Assembly (NCBI RefSeq): GCF_036884655.1
Contig: NC_088347.1
Span: 18,911,001-18,975,000 of the forward strand
Direction: 5' to 3'
Length of the DNA stretch: 64,000 nt
From: Musa acuminata AAA Group
Taxonomy: Eukaryota; Streptophyta; Magnoliopsida; Zingiberales; Musaceae
How positions within the stretch are numbered: position 1 is the first letter of the stretch; every line of letters begins with the position of its first letter. This document shows positions 11,001-22,900 of this stretch, in pieces. Under the pieces are notes generated by a model. The model saw nothing but the letters and a program-made list of their open reading frames with translations. It ran no database searches and was not told the DNA's origin. The translations under genes were made by a program, and so were the position numbers.

Positions 11001-12089
11001 GTTGAGCTGAAAAACCCCCTAGTATCAACCGATTATACAGGATCACTAGCGGCCAGGAGATAACCTCGTAGCTTGAAGATGACCCGACAGTTAAGAGAGG
11101 ACCTCGTGACCGAGTAGATCCCAATTCCTCTACTTAGCCTCATCGCTCCAAGGTCATATCAGCCCTAGTAAATCGTCTCCCTTTAGACTCCAACGCGGGT
11201 TCGCCACATCTGCACTCACACATCGACGCAAAAGAGGCACAAGGATAAACCTGTCTTTGACAATGAACGAACCGTGTCGACAGAGACTCACCTGTCGACG
11301 GTATCGATGCTCAATCAACAGTAATGGCAATGCATCTTTGTCACGATGAGTTCAACCACTGACACTACAAATAAGCTGTTTCCTTACCCTTTCAAATCTC
11401 CTTCTCTCGTTCGCTTTCTTTGTCCTACCAGATCTCTCTTGCTGGTAAAACAGACCCATCTTTATTCCCAACACACATTACTTCACCTCCACGAAAACTC
11501 CAACACAGTCCTTCCATGTCACAAAGGCCAAACCAGAAGCTCGCACACACAAACATCCTTCGAAAGGGACTGATTAGAACACTGTTCCTTCTTACACTTC
11601 AAGTAGATGTCTGAACTCTGAAGAGAATGCAGACTGCACTGCACACTCTCGCACGAGATGGTAGATGTAGTCCCAAAGCAATTCTGGCTGTAAATAAAGC
11701 ACCTGAAACAAAGGAAAAGTTCCACCATAAAGAAAAAGCTGGCCATCTTCGATCATCTATCTTGGTTCTCAAATCTTAGTGAAACACCAACATACCACCA
11801 AGCCAAGACAGCTACTCCTTATCAACCACTTTTAAGCCAAGCAAGTTCATGTTCAACCCCATGCATCACTCGGTTTACCTACCTGTAAAGAATTGACACC
11901 AGCAGGACCAGCCATCGCCAAATGACAAGCGAGCCCTCAGCTGATCACCACCGTGTTCCTTGGCAATGGAGAATCCAGTAATCTTCCGGTGGGAAGGAGA
12001 GACTATAAGATGAACAAAAGAGACATGGTTGTTGGCGATCTCAAAAAGCAGGAGCATCACTTGGGCATCCGTCTTCCTTCACCAAACAA
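8054..12089. other. Intergenic 4 kb between MYB and CHUP1-like genes
   Basis: This holds the MYB promoter on the left and the leader of the CHUP1-like gene on the right. It is AT-rich to about 10.5 kb. From about 10.55 to 11.35 kb the composition is more even and looks like a decayed mobile-element remnant, but no terminus, domain or duplication was found. No gene can be supported. Confidence 0.4.
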
Positions 12090-13643
12090 ATGCCGAAGGA
12101 AGAGGAAGATACATGCGAGTCTCTCCTCAGAAGCAAGCTCGAGGCTTCTCTCCAGAGGATTAGCTTCCTGGAGATGGAGAATGAGCAGCTGAGAAGAGAG
12201 AATGCTCTGCTTCGAGCCCAGGATGCTGATAGGAGATCGACGCCGAGGAAGAAAACACAGGCTTTGGCTTTTGTTGGCAGCATCAGCTCATCGCAGGAGA
12301 AGCAAATGTATCAGACCGGCACCGATGATGGGTTGCAATGCGAGAACTCGATTTCCAGAACAGAGTTATTCGGCACGTCTGTGGCAGCCAGGACAAGATC
12401 GCCGAGAGTGCCGAATCCGCCCCCGAGTCCCAAATCCTCTTCCCCGACAGCGAAACCAAGCAAGGAAACCGGGTTGCCTCCGCCGCCACCGCCGCCGCCT
12501 CTGCCGCTGCCTTTGTCTTCTTCGAGGTCGAGCTGCAGGTCCATCAAGGCAGTGCGAAGGGTGCCGGAAGTGTTGGAACTCTATCGATCTCTGACAAGGA
12601 AAGAAGGGAAGTCAGACACGAGAGCCGGCAGCCTGGGAGTTCCTGCTGCTACAAATGCTCGAGAAATGATAGGCGAGATTGAGAACCGATCCGCCTATCT
12701 CCTCGCTGTAAGCTTAGTTAGCACCACTCACAGATCACAATCTCAACCCGAATCTTACCAGTGATCCATGTCACAGATAAAGTCGGATGTGGAGACGCAG
12801 GCTGAATTCATCGGCTTCCTCACCAGGGAGGTAGAAAGCGCAGCTCACGGGGACATCTCCGAAGTGGAAGCATTCGTGAAGTGGCTGGACGACGAGCTTT
12901 CCTACTTGGTGGACGAGAGGGCGGTGCTCAAGCACTTCCCCAAGTGGCCGGAGAAGAAGGCGGATGCGATGAGGGAAGCGGCGGTCGGCTACCGGGAGCT
13001 GAAGAACCTGGAAGGTGAGCTCTTCTCCTTCTGCGACGACAAGCGACAGCCCACCTCCGTCGCCCTCAAACGCATGCAGGCGTTGCAGGACAAGTAAGAC
13101 TTAGGAACTAATCCAAAGGTGAGCTCTTCTTCCGCATGAACTGCGGACGCTCGCTCAGTCTCTTCACTGACGCAGATTGGAGCGCAGCGTGCACAACATC
13201 GAGAGGGTGAGGGAGAGCGCGAGCAAGAGGTACAGAGATCTCAAAATCCCTTGGCAGTGGATGCTCGACAGCGGCATCATCGCCCAAGTACGTGTCTTTC
13301 TTTACAAGGCACCAATCAGATCCTTGGCGAAGAAGATGATCTCAATGCATGAATATATGTCTTGTGCAGCTAAAATTGGGATCCATGAACCTGGCAAAAG
13401 AGTACATGAACCGAGTTGTGACTGCGGTGAAGCTTGATGCGTTCTCGGATGACGAGGAAGTAATGCTACAGGGTGTTCGATTTGCTTACCGTGTGCACCA
13501 GGTAACCCTTTCTCCTGGGATTCTACTACTTCTCCACGCTGAAGTCACCAACATGCGTCAAATTTTTCTTCCAGTTCATCGGTGGATTTGATGAAGAATG
13601 CAAGCATGCGTTCCAAGAACTGAGGAAGGTAGCATGTGATTGA
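12090..13643 (+). CDS. CHUP1/IPGA1-like coiled-coil protein
   Basis: Five exons with consensus splice sites: 12090-12707, 12777-13093, 13176-13287, 13370-13501 and 13575-13643, joining to a 415-aa protein. Residues 12-45 form a short coiled coil (LEASLQRISFLEMENEQLRR). A proline tract lies at 130-142. The conserved C-terminal half starts near VPEVLELYRSL and includes DVETQAEFIGFLTREV, LDDELSYLVDERAVLKHFPKWPEKKADAMREAA and the ending FIGGFDEECKHAFQELRKVA. This is the signature of the family of CHUP1 (chloroplast positioning along actin) and the microtubule-associated IPGA1-like proteins. At 415 aa it is far shorter than CHUP1 (about 1,000 aa) and lacks the N-terminal membrane anchor, so it fits the short IPGA1-like branch. 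The exact cellular role is inferred. The frame is intact. Confidence 0.9.
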
Positions 13644-13937
13644 TTGCTAGTATTCAACGCGGGAATTACCCGCGAACAAAGAGTTGGACGAGTCCTCACG
13701 AGAACCATAGCCACATCATTTTGAGGACATTGGCAGCATCAAAGTCAAGATTTTGAGTACGTTATGTTTTGCCAGTAAAATTGTAGTAATTCATTTCCTT
13801 TATGTTTGATGCATGTTGGTAAGATTTTTGTAATTCTTCCAAGGCGATAAAACGTTATGTTTCGCCTGTAAAATTTTAGTAATTCATTTTCCTTTATTTG
13901 GTGTTGACAATACAGTTTATTAGTAGAAATTTAGTGG

Positions 13938-14180
13938 ATGAGACTTGAGCGGTGCCGCTGTCACACTCAAGCGGCATCGTTCCACTCTTTGCGGGACGGC
14001 GTCATACTCGAGTGGTGCCACTGTCACACCCGAGCGACACCTTTCCACTCTTTGCGGGGTGACGTCGTACCCGAGCGACGCTGTCCCAACTTCTCTTTGC
14101 GGGGTGACGTCGTACCCGAGCGACGCTGTCCCAACTTTTACGGGTCTGCCACATTCATTTCAAAGCTTTTCGTTGGTGTT
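13938..14180. repeat. GC-rich repeat array, copy A
   Basis: Units of about 40-60 bp are built on 'ctctttgcggggtgacgtcg' and 'acccgagcgacgctgtccc'; the last unit is duplicated almost exactly (about 14049-14134). The same repeat, with the same right flank ('ttcgttgg' followed by 'gatatggctgtggacg'), recurs at 25690-25960. It is probably internal sequence of an unrecognised mobile element. Confidence 0.7.
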
Positions 14181-14239
14181 GATATGGCTGTGGACGACTA
14201 CCTAAGGAAGTATTACTAAATTGTGCCCCCACGCTTCGA

Positions 14240-14560
14240 CTCCTCCTAGAGAGGTTCGAGACATGGCATAGAGGGCTAACCGTCGCTCTTGAATTGTTGG
14301 TTCAATCATGAGTTGATGCTGGGCTGGTCAGAAGTAAATGACTCCTCCTAGAGAGGTTCGAGACATGGCATAGAGGGCTAACCGTCCTCCTAGAGAGGTT
14401 CGAGACATGGCATAGAGGGCTAACCGTCGCTCTTGAATTGTTGGTTCAATCATGAGTTGATGCTGGGCTGGTCAGAAGTAAATGTCGAACGACTTTATGA
14501 TTTGGTTCAATCATGAGTTGATGCTGGGCTGGTCAGAAGTAAATGTCGAACGACTTTATG
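14240..14560. repeat. Complex tandem duplication
   Basis: A segment starting 'ctcctagagaggttcgagac' occurs three times (about 14244, 14342 and 14386). A segment starting 'ggttcaatcatgagttgatg' occurs three times (about 14300, 14448 and 14504). The right part overlaps the end of the integrase remnant of the adjoining gypsy element. Confidence 0.8.
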
Positions 14561-14763
14561 ATTGGACGAGCAACTGCCTTTACTTTGAACCGAGAGTGGG
14601 ACTCCCCAATACACTTCACCACATTCTTTATTATTAGCTTGGCTGCCTCTTCTGTTGAATAGTGTATAGGTGCAGTAATGAAAGTTGCATACTTTGAAAA
14701 TCAATCGACAACATTTCTGGTACGGGTAACTGCTCTAAAAGTCCCATCGTTTTCTGCTGCTTC

Positions 14764-14929
14764 TGTCACGACCCGAGTCTGATGAGCCAACTGGCCAATA
14801 ACTCCATTTTGGTCCTTCAACCATGGACCAAAATGCTTAAGCAAGAGTTAACGTAGTACACTCATCAGGCCCTTATAAGCTAATCATACACATTGCCCAC
14901 TTCCGATGTGGGACTAATGGGATGTTACA
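14764..14929 (-). mobile_element. Solo LTR of a TRIM-like element, with 5-bp TSD
   Basis: The 166-bp element is bounded by TGTCACGACC on the left and GGATGTTACA on the right, so both strands show TG...CA ends. It is flanked by a perfect 5-bp duplication GCTTC at 14759-14763 and 14930-14934. On the minus strand it starts TGTAACATCCC and carries the TAGTCCCACATCGGAAG segment common in plant TRIM LTRs. It sits inside the integrase of gypsy element 1, so it is younger than that insertion. Related to 5991-6165. Confidence 0.88.
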
Positions 14930-17900
14930 GCTTCACCTTATCTTGTTGGCAAATGAGACATGTTTGAACATATTCCTCCACACCAGTCCTTATCTTCAGC
15001 TAATAGAAGTCCCTCTCCACGAGAGCCAAGGTTCTGTGAATGCTCAGATGTCCAACTCAAAGGGAATCGTGACACTCTCTTAAGAGATCACACCTCAAAT
15101 TGTCCATAAACCCTATTCTCTTTTATGTAAATAAGTCCCTCCTGGACCCAAAATCATCGTATCTTACCTTCTTTGATGAGTTACATTAGGGTTACTACCT
15201 AGGGATCACTGTACAATCCATCCCTGATCCTAGAAGGGAAGTTAGAGTGCAACTGACTTACTTAGCCTTTCCCCTCCAATTGTACAGCATTCACACACTC
15301 CACTTTTCGACTCAATGCATCAGCCACGACATTTGCCTTTCTGAGCTTGTACTCCATTGCCATATCAAACTCAGCTAGGAAGTCCTGCCATCGTGCTTGC
15401 TTAGGGGAGAGTTTCTTTTAAGTTTGGAAATAGCTCAAAGCGATATTATCTGTCCTCAGCATAAATCGCGATCCAAGAAGGTAGTGTCACCAAACTCGTA
15501 GATAGTGGACCACTGTTGTCATCTCCTTCTCATGCACCGGGTACCGTCGCTCGGTCTTGTTGAGCTTGTAGTGCTCGTAGGCCATTGGATGACCGTCCTG
15601 CATGAGTACTCCCCCAATAGTGAAATCTAAAGCATCTGTATGGACTTTGAAGGGCTTCCCATAGTCCGGCAATTTGAGCATCGGTTCTTTCAACACAATA
15701 GTCTTTATATCTTGGAATGCAGCTTCACATTTATCATATCACCTCCAAGGCTTCTCCTTCAGCAACTCTGTCAGTGGAGTTGCACGCTTCGAATACCCCG
15801 CTATGAAGCGTCGATAATAGTTGACGAAACCAAGGAAGGATCTTAGCTCTAGCACCTTCTTTGGAGTTCGTCATTCCATAAATGCTTGCACCTTCGATTT
15901 GTCTATCTAAATGGAACCATCACCTATTCAATGCCCCAAGAATAAGATATCCGTTTAAGCAAAGTATCACTTCTCCCTTTTCATGAATAAAGTATTCTCC
16001 CTGAGAATCTTGAAAATTGTCCGAAGGTGCTTGACATGCTCCTCGAGCGTTTGGTTGTAGATGACGATATCGTCTAAGTAGACGACCACGAATTTATCCA
16101 AATACTGTTTAAATAGTTGGTTCATAAGAGTACAGAATGTGGCTAGAGTATTGGTTAAGCCGAAAGGCATCACCAAGAACTCAAACGCTCTATAGCTGGT
16201 CACGCAGGTAGTCTTTGCTTCGTCGCCTTCAACAATGTGCACCTGCTAGTACCCCGACTGGAGGTCGAGTTTAGAGAAATACTTAGCTTTGCCCAATTGA
16301 TCGAATAAGTTCACGATGAGTGGGATAGGATATTTATTCTTCACCTCACTTTATTGAGGGCTCGATAATCGATGCATAGTCGAAAGCTCATATCTTGTTT
16401 CTTTTGGAAGAGAACTGGAGCTCCGAATGATGCTTTAGAACTACGGATGAGACCACCGCTTAGTAGTTCACCTAACTACTTTTTTAGCTCTACCAACTCT
16501 GGAGGGGGCATGTGGTAGGGTGGTCTCACCGGAGGCTTCACTCCTGGCTCGAGCTCGATATAATGATCCACGCCTCTGCGTGGCGGTAGAATCTTCAGCA
16601 ACTTAGGTGGCATAACTTCTGTGAACTCCTTCAGGATGTTTGCCACCATAGTAGGTTCATGAATGGCCTTCTCGTCGAGTGGCTCTAGCTTTATAATAGC
16701 CACGAATGTTAATTCACCTTTTCGTACCCCTTTCTTCAGTTGTAATGTCAAAATCTATTGGAGTTCCTTGGTTCCTCTCCAAGAGACGGGAACCACATAG
16801 GGGTTGTCACCTCCCATTATACATAGGGAGTTTAGGAACAACATTGGTACCAACTTTGCTGCATGCATAAACTCCATTCCAATAATCACTTGGAAGTCGT
16901 CCAGTGGCACCACCATCATATTTGTGCTCCTGCTCCATGTTTCGATCTTGATGGGAACTCCCTTTGCCAACTCGGAGATCTGCTTGGCCTTCGAGTTCAC
17001 CGCCTTCATCTGACTTGGGTTTTTCTCCAAGATCAGTCTAAGTCGCTTTGCTTCTCGATCAGTAATAAAGTTATGGGTAGCATCCATATCCATAATTGCA
17101 TAGGTTGTTTGGCCATTGAGCTTAATGTCTACATACATCAGCTCGTTATTCCCTACTTTCAATGGTTTTGACTTTATGTTCTCCCCCACTTAACCTCGTA
17201 ATGCATTCAACAAATGCATCGGTCCCATTCGTAGATCTTACAACTCCCCATCGTCGCTACTAGATTCTAAACTACTTGAATTGAGGGCGACAGCTTTGCC
17301 CTTGTCCGATTTGGGGGGATGGATGGAAGCTGTTAAAGCATCGAGTGCATATTTTTGTGGGCACTCCCTCACCATGTGTGGCTCTCCGCACAAGAAGCAT
17401 CCGCTAGTTTTCGGAGCCTTGCCTTTTGAGCTTGGCCCTTTATTGGAACTCTTCTTCCTTTGTTCACCCTCGGGCTCCTTCCCTCGAGAATATTTTGGAG
17501 GGCAAATTCCTGGAGATTGTTTCCTTTTTCCTAGGTCCTCAGAGGAAACAAAGTCAATGAGCTATTCTATAGTAGCAATTGCCTCGATCATATCAGTGAC
17601 ATTCCTTCGATGCAGTCCTTGTTGAGCACATGACTTCAAACTATCGAGGAAGCTAAACAGTTTATCCTTCTCGGACATTTCCTATATATCCAGCATTAGT
17701 GCAAAAAATTACTTCACGTAATCTCGAATGGAAGTACTTTGGTGGAGTTGTCTTAGTTTCCTCCTTGTGACAATCTCTATGTTCTCAGGTAGAAATTGAG
17801 TTCTCAACTCCTGCTTTATGTCCTCTCATGTGTCCACCTGACACCGAACTTATTGGATCTCCTCTCAATGGGTTCACCACCAAAGTTTTATACCCCCGTT

Positions 17901-18586
17901 CAGATACATGGTTGCTATTGAAATTTTGGTATCTTTAGAATTAGGCCTTGTAGCTTAAAAATACTGTTATATATCAAATAAGAAATTCTCGAGCTCTTTT
18001 GTATCCGTAGCACCTCCATAACAATGAGACTCAAGTGCTCTCAGGTTTTGTAGCAGTGCAACGCGGGTGTTGCTCCCTCCTACATTTAGTGCCCTTGTGA
18101 GTGTTGTTACTTTAGAAGTGAGTTCCGCCACGACTTCGTGCAAATGTTGCATGGAGTCTTTAGTATCATCTATCAATCGATCGACTATGGCCTCAACCTT
18201 ATCGATTCGAGATTTGGCTTCTTCTTGCAAGTTCTCTACCCCAAGAAGTCTTCATTGGCCTTGGTAGAGTTCCTCCAAGCTCTCTTCAAGAATATCCAAG
18301 CAGGTTTCCACCACTGTGAGTCTCTCCTTATGGCTTTTCTTCCCAGTTGGTGCTCCAAATTGTGCCTCCTCTGCTTGCGAAGAGTAACCAATTTCTTGCT
18401 CATCTTGTTCACTGCCATGATCCTCCAATGCAGCTCCAACGACATGAGAGTAAGTTTGCACTTGCAACCCACCTGCGGTTGCTTGGGGCAAAGGTCCGGC
18501 TTGCCCCTCTTTGCTCGATTTGTCATGATACTTGGCCACGGCGAGATTGCGAAGTTGCTTCACTGCATGCTCAAATTGTTTGCCAA

Positions 18587-18597
18587 CTCTGATACCA
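18587..18597 (-). promoter_or_regulatory. Primer-binding site of gypsy element 1
   Basis: On the minus strand TGGTATCAGAG lies three bases inside the LTR end, matching the 3' end of initiator methionine tRNA, the usual primer for plant LTR elements. Confidence 0.85.
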
Positions 18598-18600
18598 CAA

Positions 18601-19413
18601 TGTCATGGACTTAGCAGGAATTGCCTAAGTCGTGAGGCACACTTGCGGCCAAGACGCGAACTTAGCTTGAGTTGCCTAAGTCATGACGCACCCTTGCGCT
18701 AACTTTTCAAACTTAGCTGGGATTGCCTAAGTCTTGAGGCATCCTTGTGACATATGCATCCACAAAGGTTCAGCCTAGTTGCAACCTCATACAGGTCCCG
18801 AAGGACCTATAAAATAGAAAGTTGATTATAATGAAAATGAGCGACGGACAAGTCCCGACGTCTCGCGAAGAGGGAAGCTTTACAAGCAATTCAACAAGTA
18901 CCTTGTGTGCATAGGAGAAAAGAGAGAAAGGAGAAAAACAATGATTTTTGAAGGTAGAACGAATAGTTGCAAGTCCACAAACAACTGCTCACCGGGTGCC
19001 GGGTGCGAAGGCAAGTTCCCGTCAAGAAAACGTGCGAACTTGTGAAGATTGTTCAACGCCCGACAATATACCGAAGCCCCATCCAACCTTATGCCACCCA
19101 GGAGGTTCTAGGATGTTGAGATGGTTAACGTTTTGTGCGCAGCTATGGCTTACAGAAAATAAGCAGTGGCACATGAAAACGGGGCTATTTTATGCAGTTC
19201 AGCCCGGTGCGGCGAGCGGTCGCACTACAGCACTGCAACCCATTCGAACATGTATTTCTACAAGCAAAAACACAAAACTAAGGCAAAACATGTTGCCATG
19301 TCTCGGTACGAGCATATAAAAGCGATGAACGGTTCGTTGAACGAAGTTGTTGCGGGTGCGCAACGATCGTTCGTGATAGTGTAGGGCACGCTCATCCTCG
19401 ACATTACCAGACA
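18601..19413 (-). mobile_element. 5' LTR of gypsy element 1
   Basis: The inner border (TGTCATGG on the plus strand, ...CCATGACA on the minus strand) is fixed by the adjacent primer-binding site. The outer border is placed at a TGTCTGG start on the minus strand (19413), giving 813 bp; this end is a guess because no partner LTR or duplication is visible. Three imperfect 'gcctaagtc(g/a/t)tga' repeats lie near 18.62-18.74 kb. Confidence 0.55.
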
Positions 19414-19559
19414 TGTGTATAGTTCATCGTCTGAGGTGTTGATCGAGAAAGTAGCCAAGTCTTTGGTCTAGGTAGGGATGGCTTGTATTCCTCCTCTCTT
19501 TCGTTTGTGCTTCTTCTTCTATCTCTCACTGACTTGCTATGCAGAACCAACACTACAAT

Positions 19560-19990
19560 ATGGCACTCATAGACTGAGTGCACGATATTGGTCAGGTAAT
19601 CAGTGGTCTGGGTGACAAAATCACCGAGCTCCTTGGCCAAATTGAAGAGTTGAAAGTGGGGTCGACGTTAGAGGCCATTACGGTAGCCGAGCAGCGAGCG
19701 ATCGACCTGGATGGGGAGGTTGCATGGCTAAAGTTGGAGCTCGAGAATGCTGAGCAATAGCAGGTGGGCCTTTGGGAATAGCTGAAGGAGTCTCGCGGGT
19801 GGGTTCGCTCGATGGAAGGTGAATTGCTAGACCTGTCCCGAAACCTGGAGGCAGCTCGAGCATCGGCAAGGAAGGCCGATGAGGCTCTCGCAGAGGAGAC
19901 CCGAGTGGCTCCTGAAAAGAACAAAAAGCTCATAGAAGAATACAAGGAGTCTCATGAGTTTTAGCTTGGCTTGTAGAGGTCAGGGCAAGT
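19560..19990 (+). pseudogene. Antisense coiled-coil ORF of the Tat-type element
   Basis: On the plus strand, opposite to the pol genes to its right, a broken frame encodes a Glu/Leu/Ala-rich coiled coil (DKITELLGQIEELKVG, then DLSRNLEAARASARKADEAL) ending near EEYKESHEF and RSGQVTY. It has several internal stops. Tat-lineage Ty3/gypsy elements are known to carry extra ORFs, often antisense, between integrase and the 3' LTR. The position here, just past the integrase end of the minus-strand Tat-like element, agrees with that. Function unknown. Confidence 0.6.
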
Positions 19991-19999
19991 TACTTATGT

Positions 20000-22900
20000 T
20001 TTTCCCCAATCTTGCGAGGTGTACATTTTCTCTCGTCTCTTTTGGCGATAAGGGCTTTAATCCAACCCGATAGACTTTTCAGACATAGAACTTCTTCAAA
20101 TTTGATATGTGCCATGTCCTCGACAATTGCTATCCTTCCTGTGTTGCTAAGTGGTAAGTACCATCCCGGACTACCATTGTTACATGATAAGGGCCTTCCT
20201 ATCTCGGGGCCAACTTGCCTCAGGAGTAAGTCGGGTCGCTGACCTCGGCCTTCCGTAGGACTAAATCGCCTAGCTTGATTGGCCGAGGGCGCACCCTTTG
20301 GTTGTAGAGTCTTGCGACAACCCTTCTATAAGACAGGGCTCGAAGGTGCGCGTCGGCTCTTCGTTCTTCAATGGGATCTAAGCCGGCTCGGAGTCCACTT
20401 TCTAACATGACATCATCGAAGTTTTCAACTTGAGGTAGTGGAAAGACTACCTTGGGTGGAAGCACCGCCTCAGTACCGAACGCCAAGCTAAAGGGTGATT
20501 CCCTCATGGCGGTCTTTGGTGTTGTTCGGGAGGCCCATAATATGCTTGGGAGTTCATCAACCCAGGTGCCATGAGCTCTTGTGACTCTTCTCTTCAGGCC
20601 TTCCAATATCACTATGTTGGGTACTTTGACCAGGCCATTAGTTTGGGGTTAGGCCACCGAGCTAAACCTTAATTGTATCCCATAGCTCGAGCAAAATCTT
20701 TTGAACTTTTCATTGTTGAACTATGTGCCATTGTCGGTGGTGATGGCTCTGGGGATGCCGAAATGGGTAATGATATACTTCCATGCAAATCTTTCAACTT
20801 GCTTTTCGGCAATGGACACCAGCAACTCAGCCTCCACCCATTTGGTAAAGTAATCCACTCCGACGATGAGGAATTTTCGTTGTCCCGAGGCTAGTGGGAA
20901 TGGGCCGAGGAGGTCCATCCCCCATTGCGCGAAGGGCCATGCGTTGTCCAGGGGAGTTAGCAGAACTATGGGTTGATGATGTGCTCGGGAATGCTTCTAG
21001 CACTACTGGCATCGTTGTATATACGTCGTGGCATCTCGACGCATGGTCGGCCAGTAATAACCTTGTCGGAGGACTTTGAAGGCTAAGGTCCGACCGCTAA
21101 TGTGCTCCCCATAAATCCCCTCATGGACCTCAGCTCAAACTGTCTGGGCCTCCATAGGATCCAGGCAGCACAAGAGCAGTTGGGTGAACGACCTCCGATA
21201 GAGTCATCCGTTCACCTTGCAATACCACACTTGTATGCGTCGGAGTCGTTGAGAGGCCGCTTTGTCGGTCGACAACATCTCGTCCCTTTTGTAGCGGAGG
21301 ATCTCCTCCACCCAAGTTGGGGTTGTACCAATTGTGGCCACCTCTTCGGTCGTGATGGTTCGATAAGGAAGCTGCTTGACCTCTGGGGGCAGTTCAGTGT
21401 TTGCACCTAAAGCGAGTTTTGCCAAGGCATCTACTTGTGCGTTCTACGCCCGTGGCACCCTTGTTATAGCGAAGTGTTGGAAATAGCTAGTGAGTTTCTT
21501 TACCTCGGACAAGTATTTTGACATGGTAGCATCCTAAGCATCATAATCTCTATTGATATGACCGACCACCAATTGAGAATCGGTGAAAACCTTGATGTTT
21601 TTGACTTGGAGTTCAAGGGCCAACTTAAGTTCGGATAAGAGTGCTTCATACTCAGACTCATTGTTGGTGGCTTTGAATCCAAAGTGGAGTTTACGTCTGA
21701 ACGATTGGCCATCGAGACCTTTTAGAACAAGGCCAGCCCCGCCCCTTTTGGCATTTGCTGAACCATCCACATGTAGGCCCCACCGTTGCTCGGTATGTCT
21801 ACAGGTACCACCTTTGAGAGGAATTAATTCTAAGATGAAGTCGATGACAGCCTAAGCTTTGATGGCGGTCCTCGAGACATATTGGATGTCAAATTCTCCC
21901 AACTCGACCGACCATTTGAGCATTCATCCGGATATGTCAAACTTGGACAAGATTTGTTGTAGGGGTTGGTCGGTCACTACTCTGAACGGATGGGCCTGGA
22001 AATAGGGATGTAGCTTCCGAGCCGTCTAGACGAGCACTAAAGGTAGCTTCTCTACCAGTTGGTATCGCGTCTTGGTGTCGCTGAGGATGTGTCTCACATA
22101 GTAGACTGGTTGTTGCACTCCAGAATCTTCTCAAGTCAATACAGAACTAACTACATGCTCAGAGGCCGCGAGGTGGAGACTAAGCGACTCACCCGAGGAG
22201 ACTGCAACAAGTCGGGGTAGCCAGGCCAAGTGCTCCTTGAGCTACTCAAATGCCTTTTCACATTCCGAGGTCCATCTGAAGTCCTTTGGATTCTTTAGGA
22301 TCCAGAAGAAGGGGAGGCATTTGTCCCCTGATCGGGAGAGGAACCAGGCCAGGGCAGCAAGTCTCCCAATCAAGCGCTACTCGATGATAGCTTGAACCTT
22401 CTTCGGGTTTGCATCTATTCCCCTCCTTTGGATGATAAAGCCGAGGAATTTCCTGAGCTGACTCCGAAGGTGCACTTAGCAGGGTTGAGGTGCATGCTGA
22501 ACTTTCACAATGTTCTGAATGTTTCAGCGAGATATGCTAGGTGTGTTCGGGTGAACTTGCTTTTTATGATCATGTCGTTGATGTACACCTTCATGTTCCT
22601 CCTGATCTAGTGGGTGAACATCTTGTTCATCATTCTCTGGTAGGTTGCCCCGGCATTCTTCAGCCCGAATGACATGACCTTATAAAAGTATACACCTCGG
22701 TTTGTGATGAAAGCAGTGTGTTCCTAAACCTCTGGTGCCATCTTGATTTGGTTGTACCCCGAGAATGCATCCAGGAATGAGAGGGGCTCATGCCCCAAAG
22801 TCGTATAGACCAACTGGTCGATCCTCGGGAGTGGATAGCAGTCCTTTGGGCATGCTCGATTAAGATCAGTGTAGTCAACACACATTCTCCAACTTCTATT

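Larger units (their letters stand above)
14500..18600 (-). mobile_element. Ty3/gypsy element 1, internal region (decayed, single visible RNase H)
   Basis: Reading leftward from the primer-binding site at 18587-18597 the order is gag (about 18.5-17.3 kb), protease (about 17.19-16.76 kb), reverse transcriptase (about 16.7-15.8 kb), RNase H (about 15.70-15.49 kb) and integrase (about 15.4-14.5 kb). The zinc knuckle near 17.39 kb reads CFLCGEPHMVREC. The protease motif is degenerate (DMDATHNFI in place of the usual D-T/S-G). The reverse transcriptase shows VMPFGLTN and the catalytic YLDDIVIY. The RNase H has the VHTDALDFTIGGVL segment. Integrase is recognised from CLICQQDK and the SKYATFI segment. 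Many stops and frame shifts make it non-functional. A 166-bp solo LTR interrupts the integrase. The 3' LTR is missing. The chromovirus-like affinity is tentative. Confidence 0.85.
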
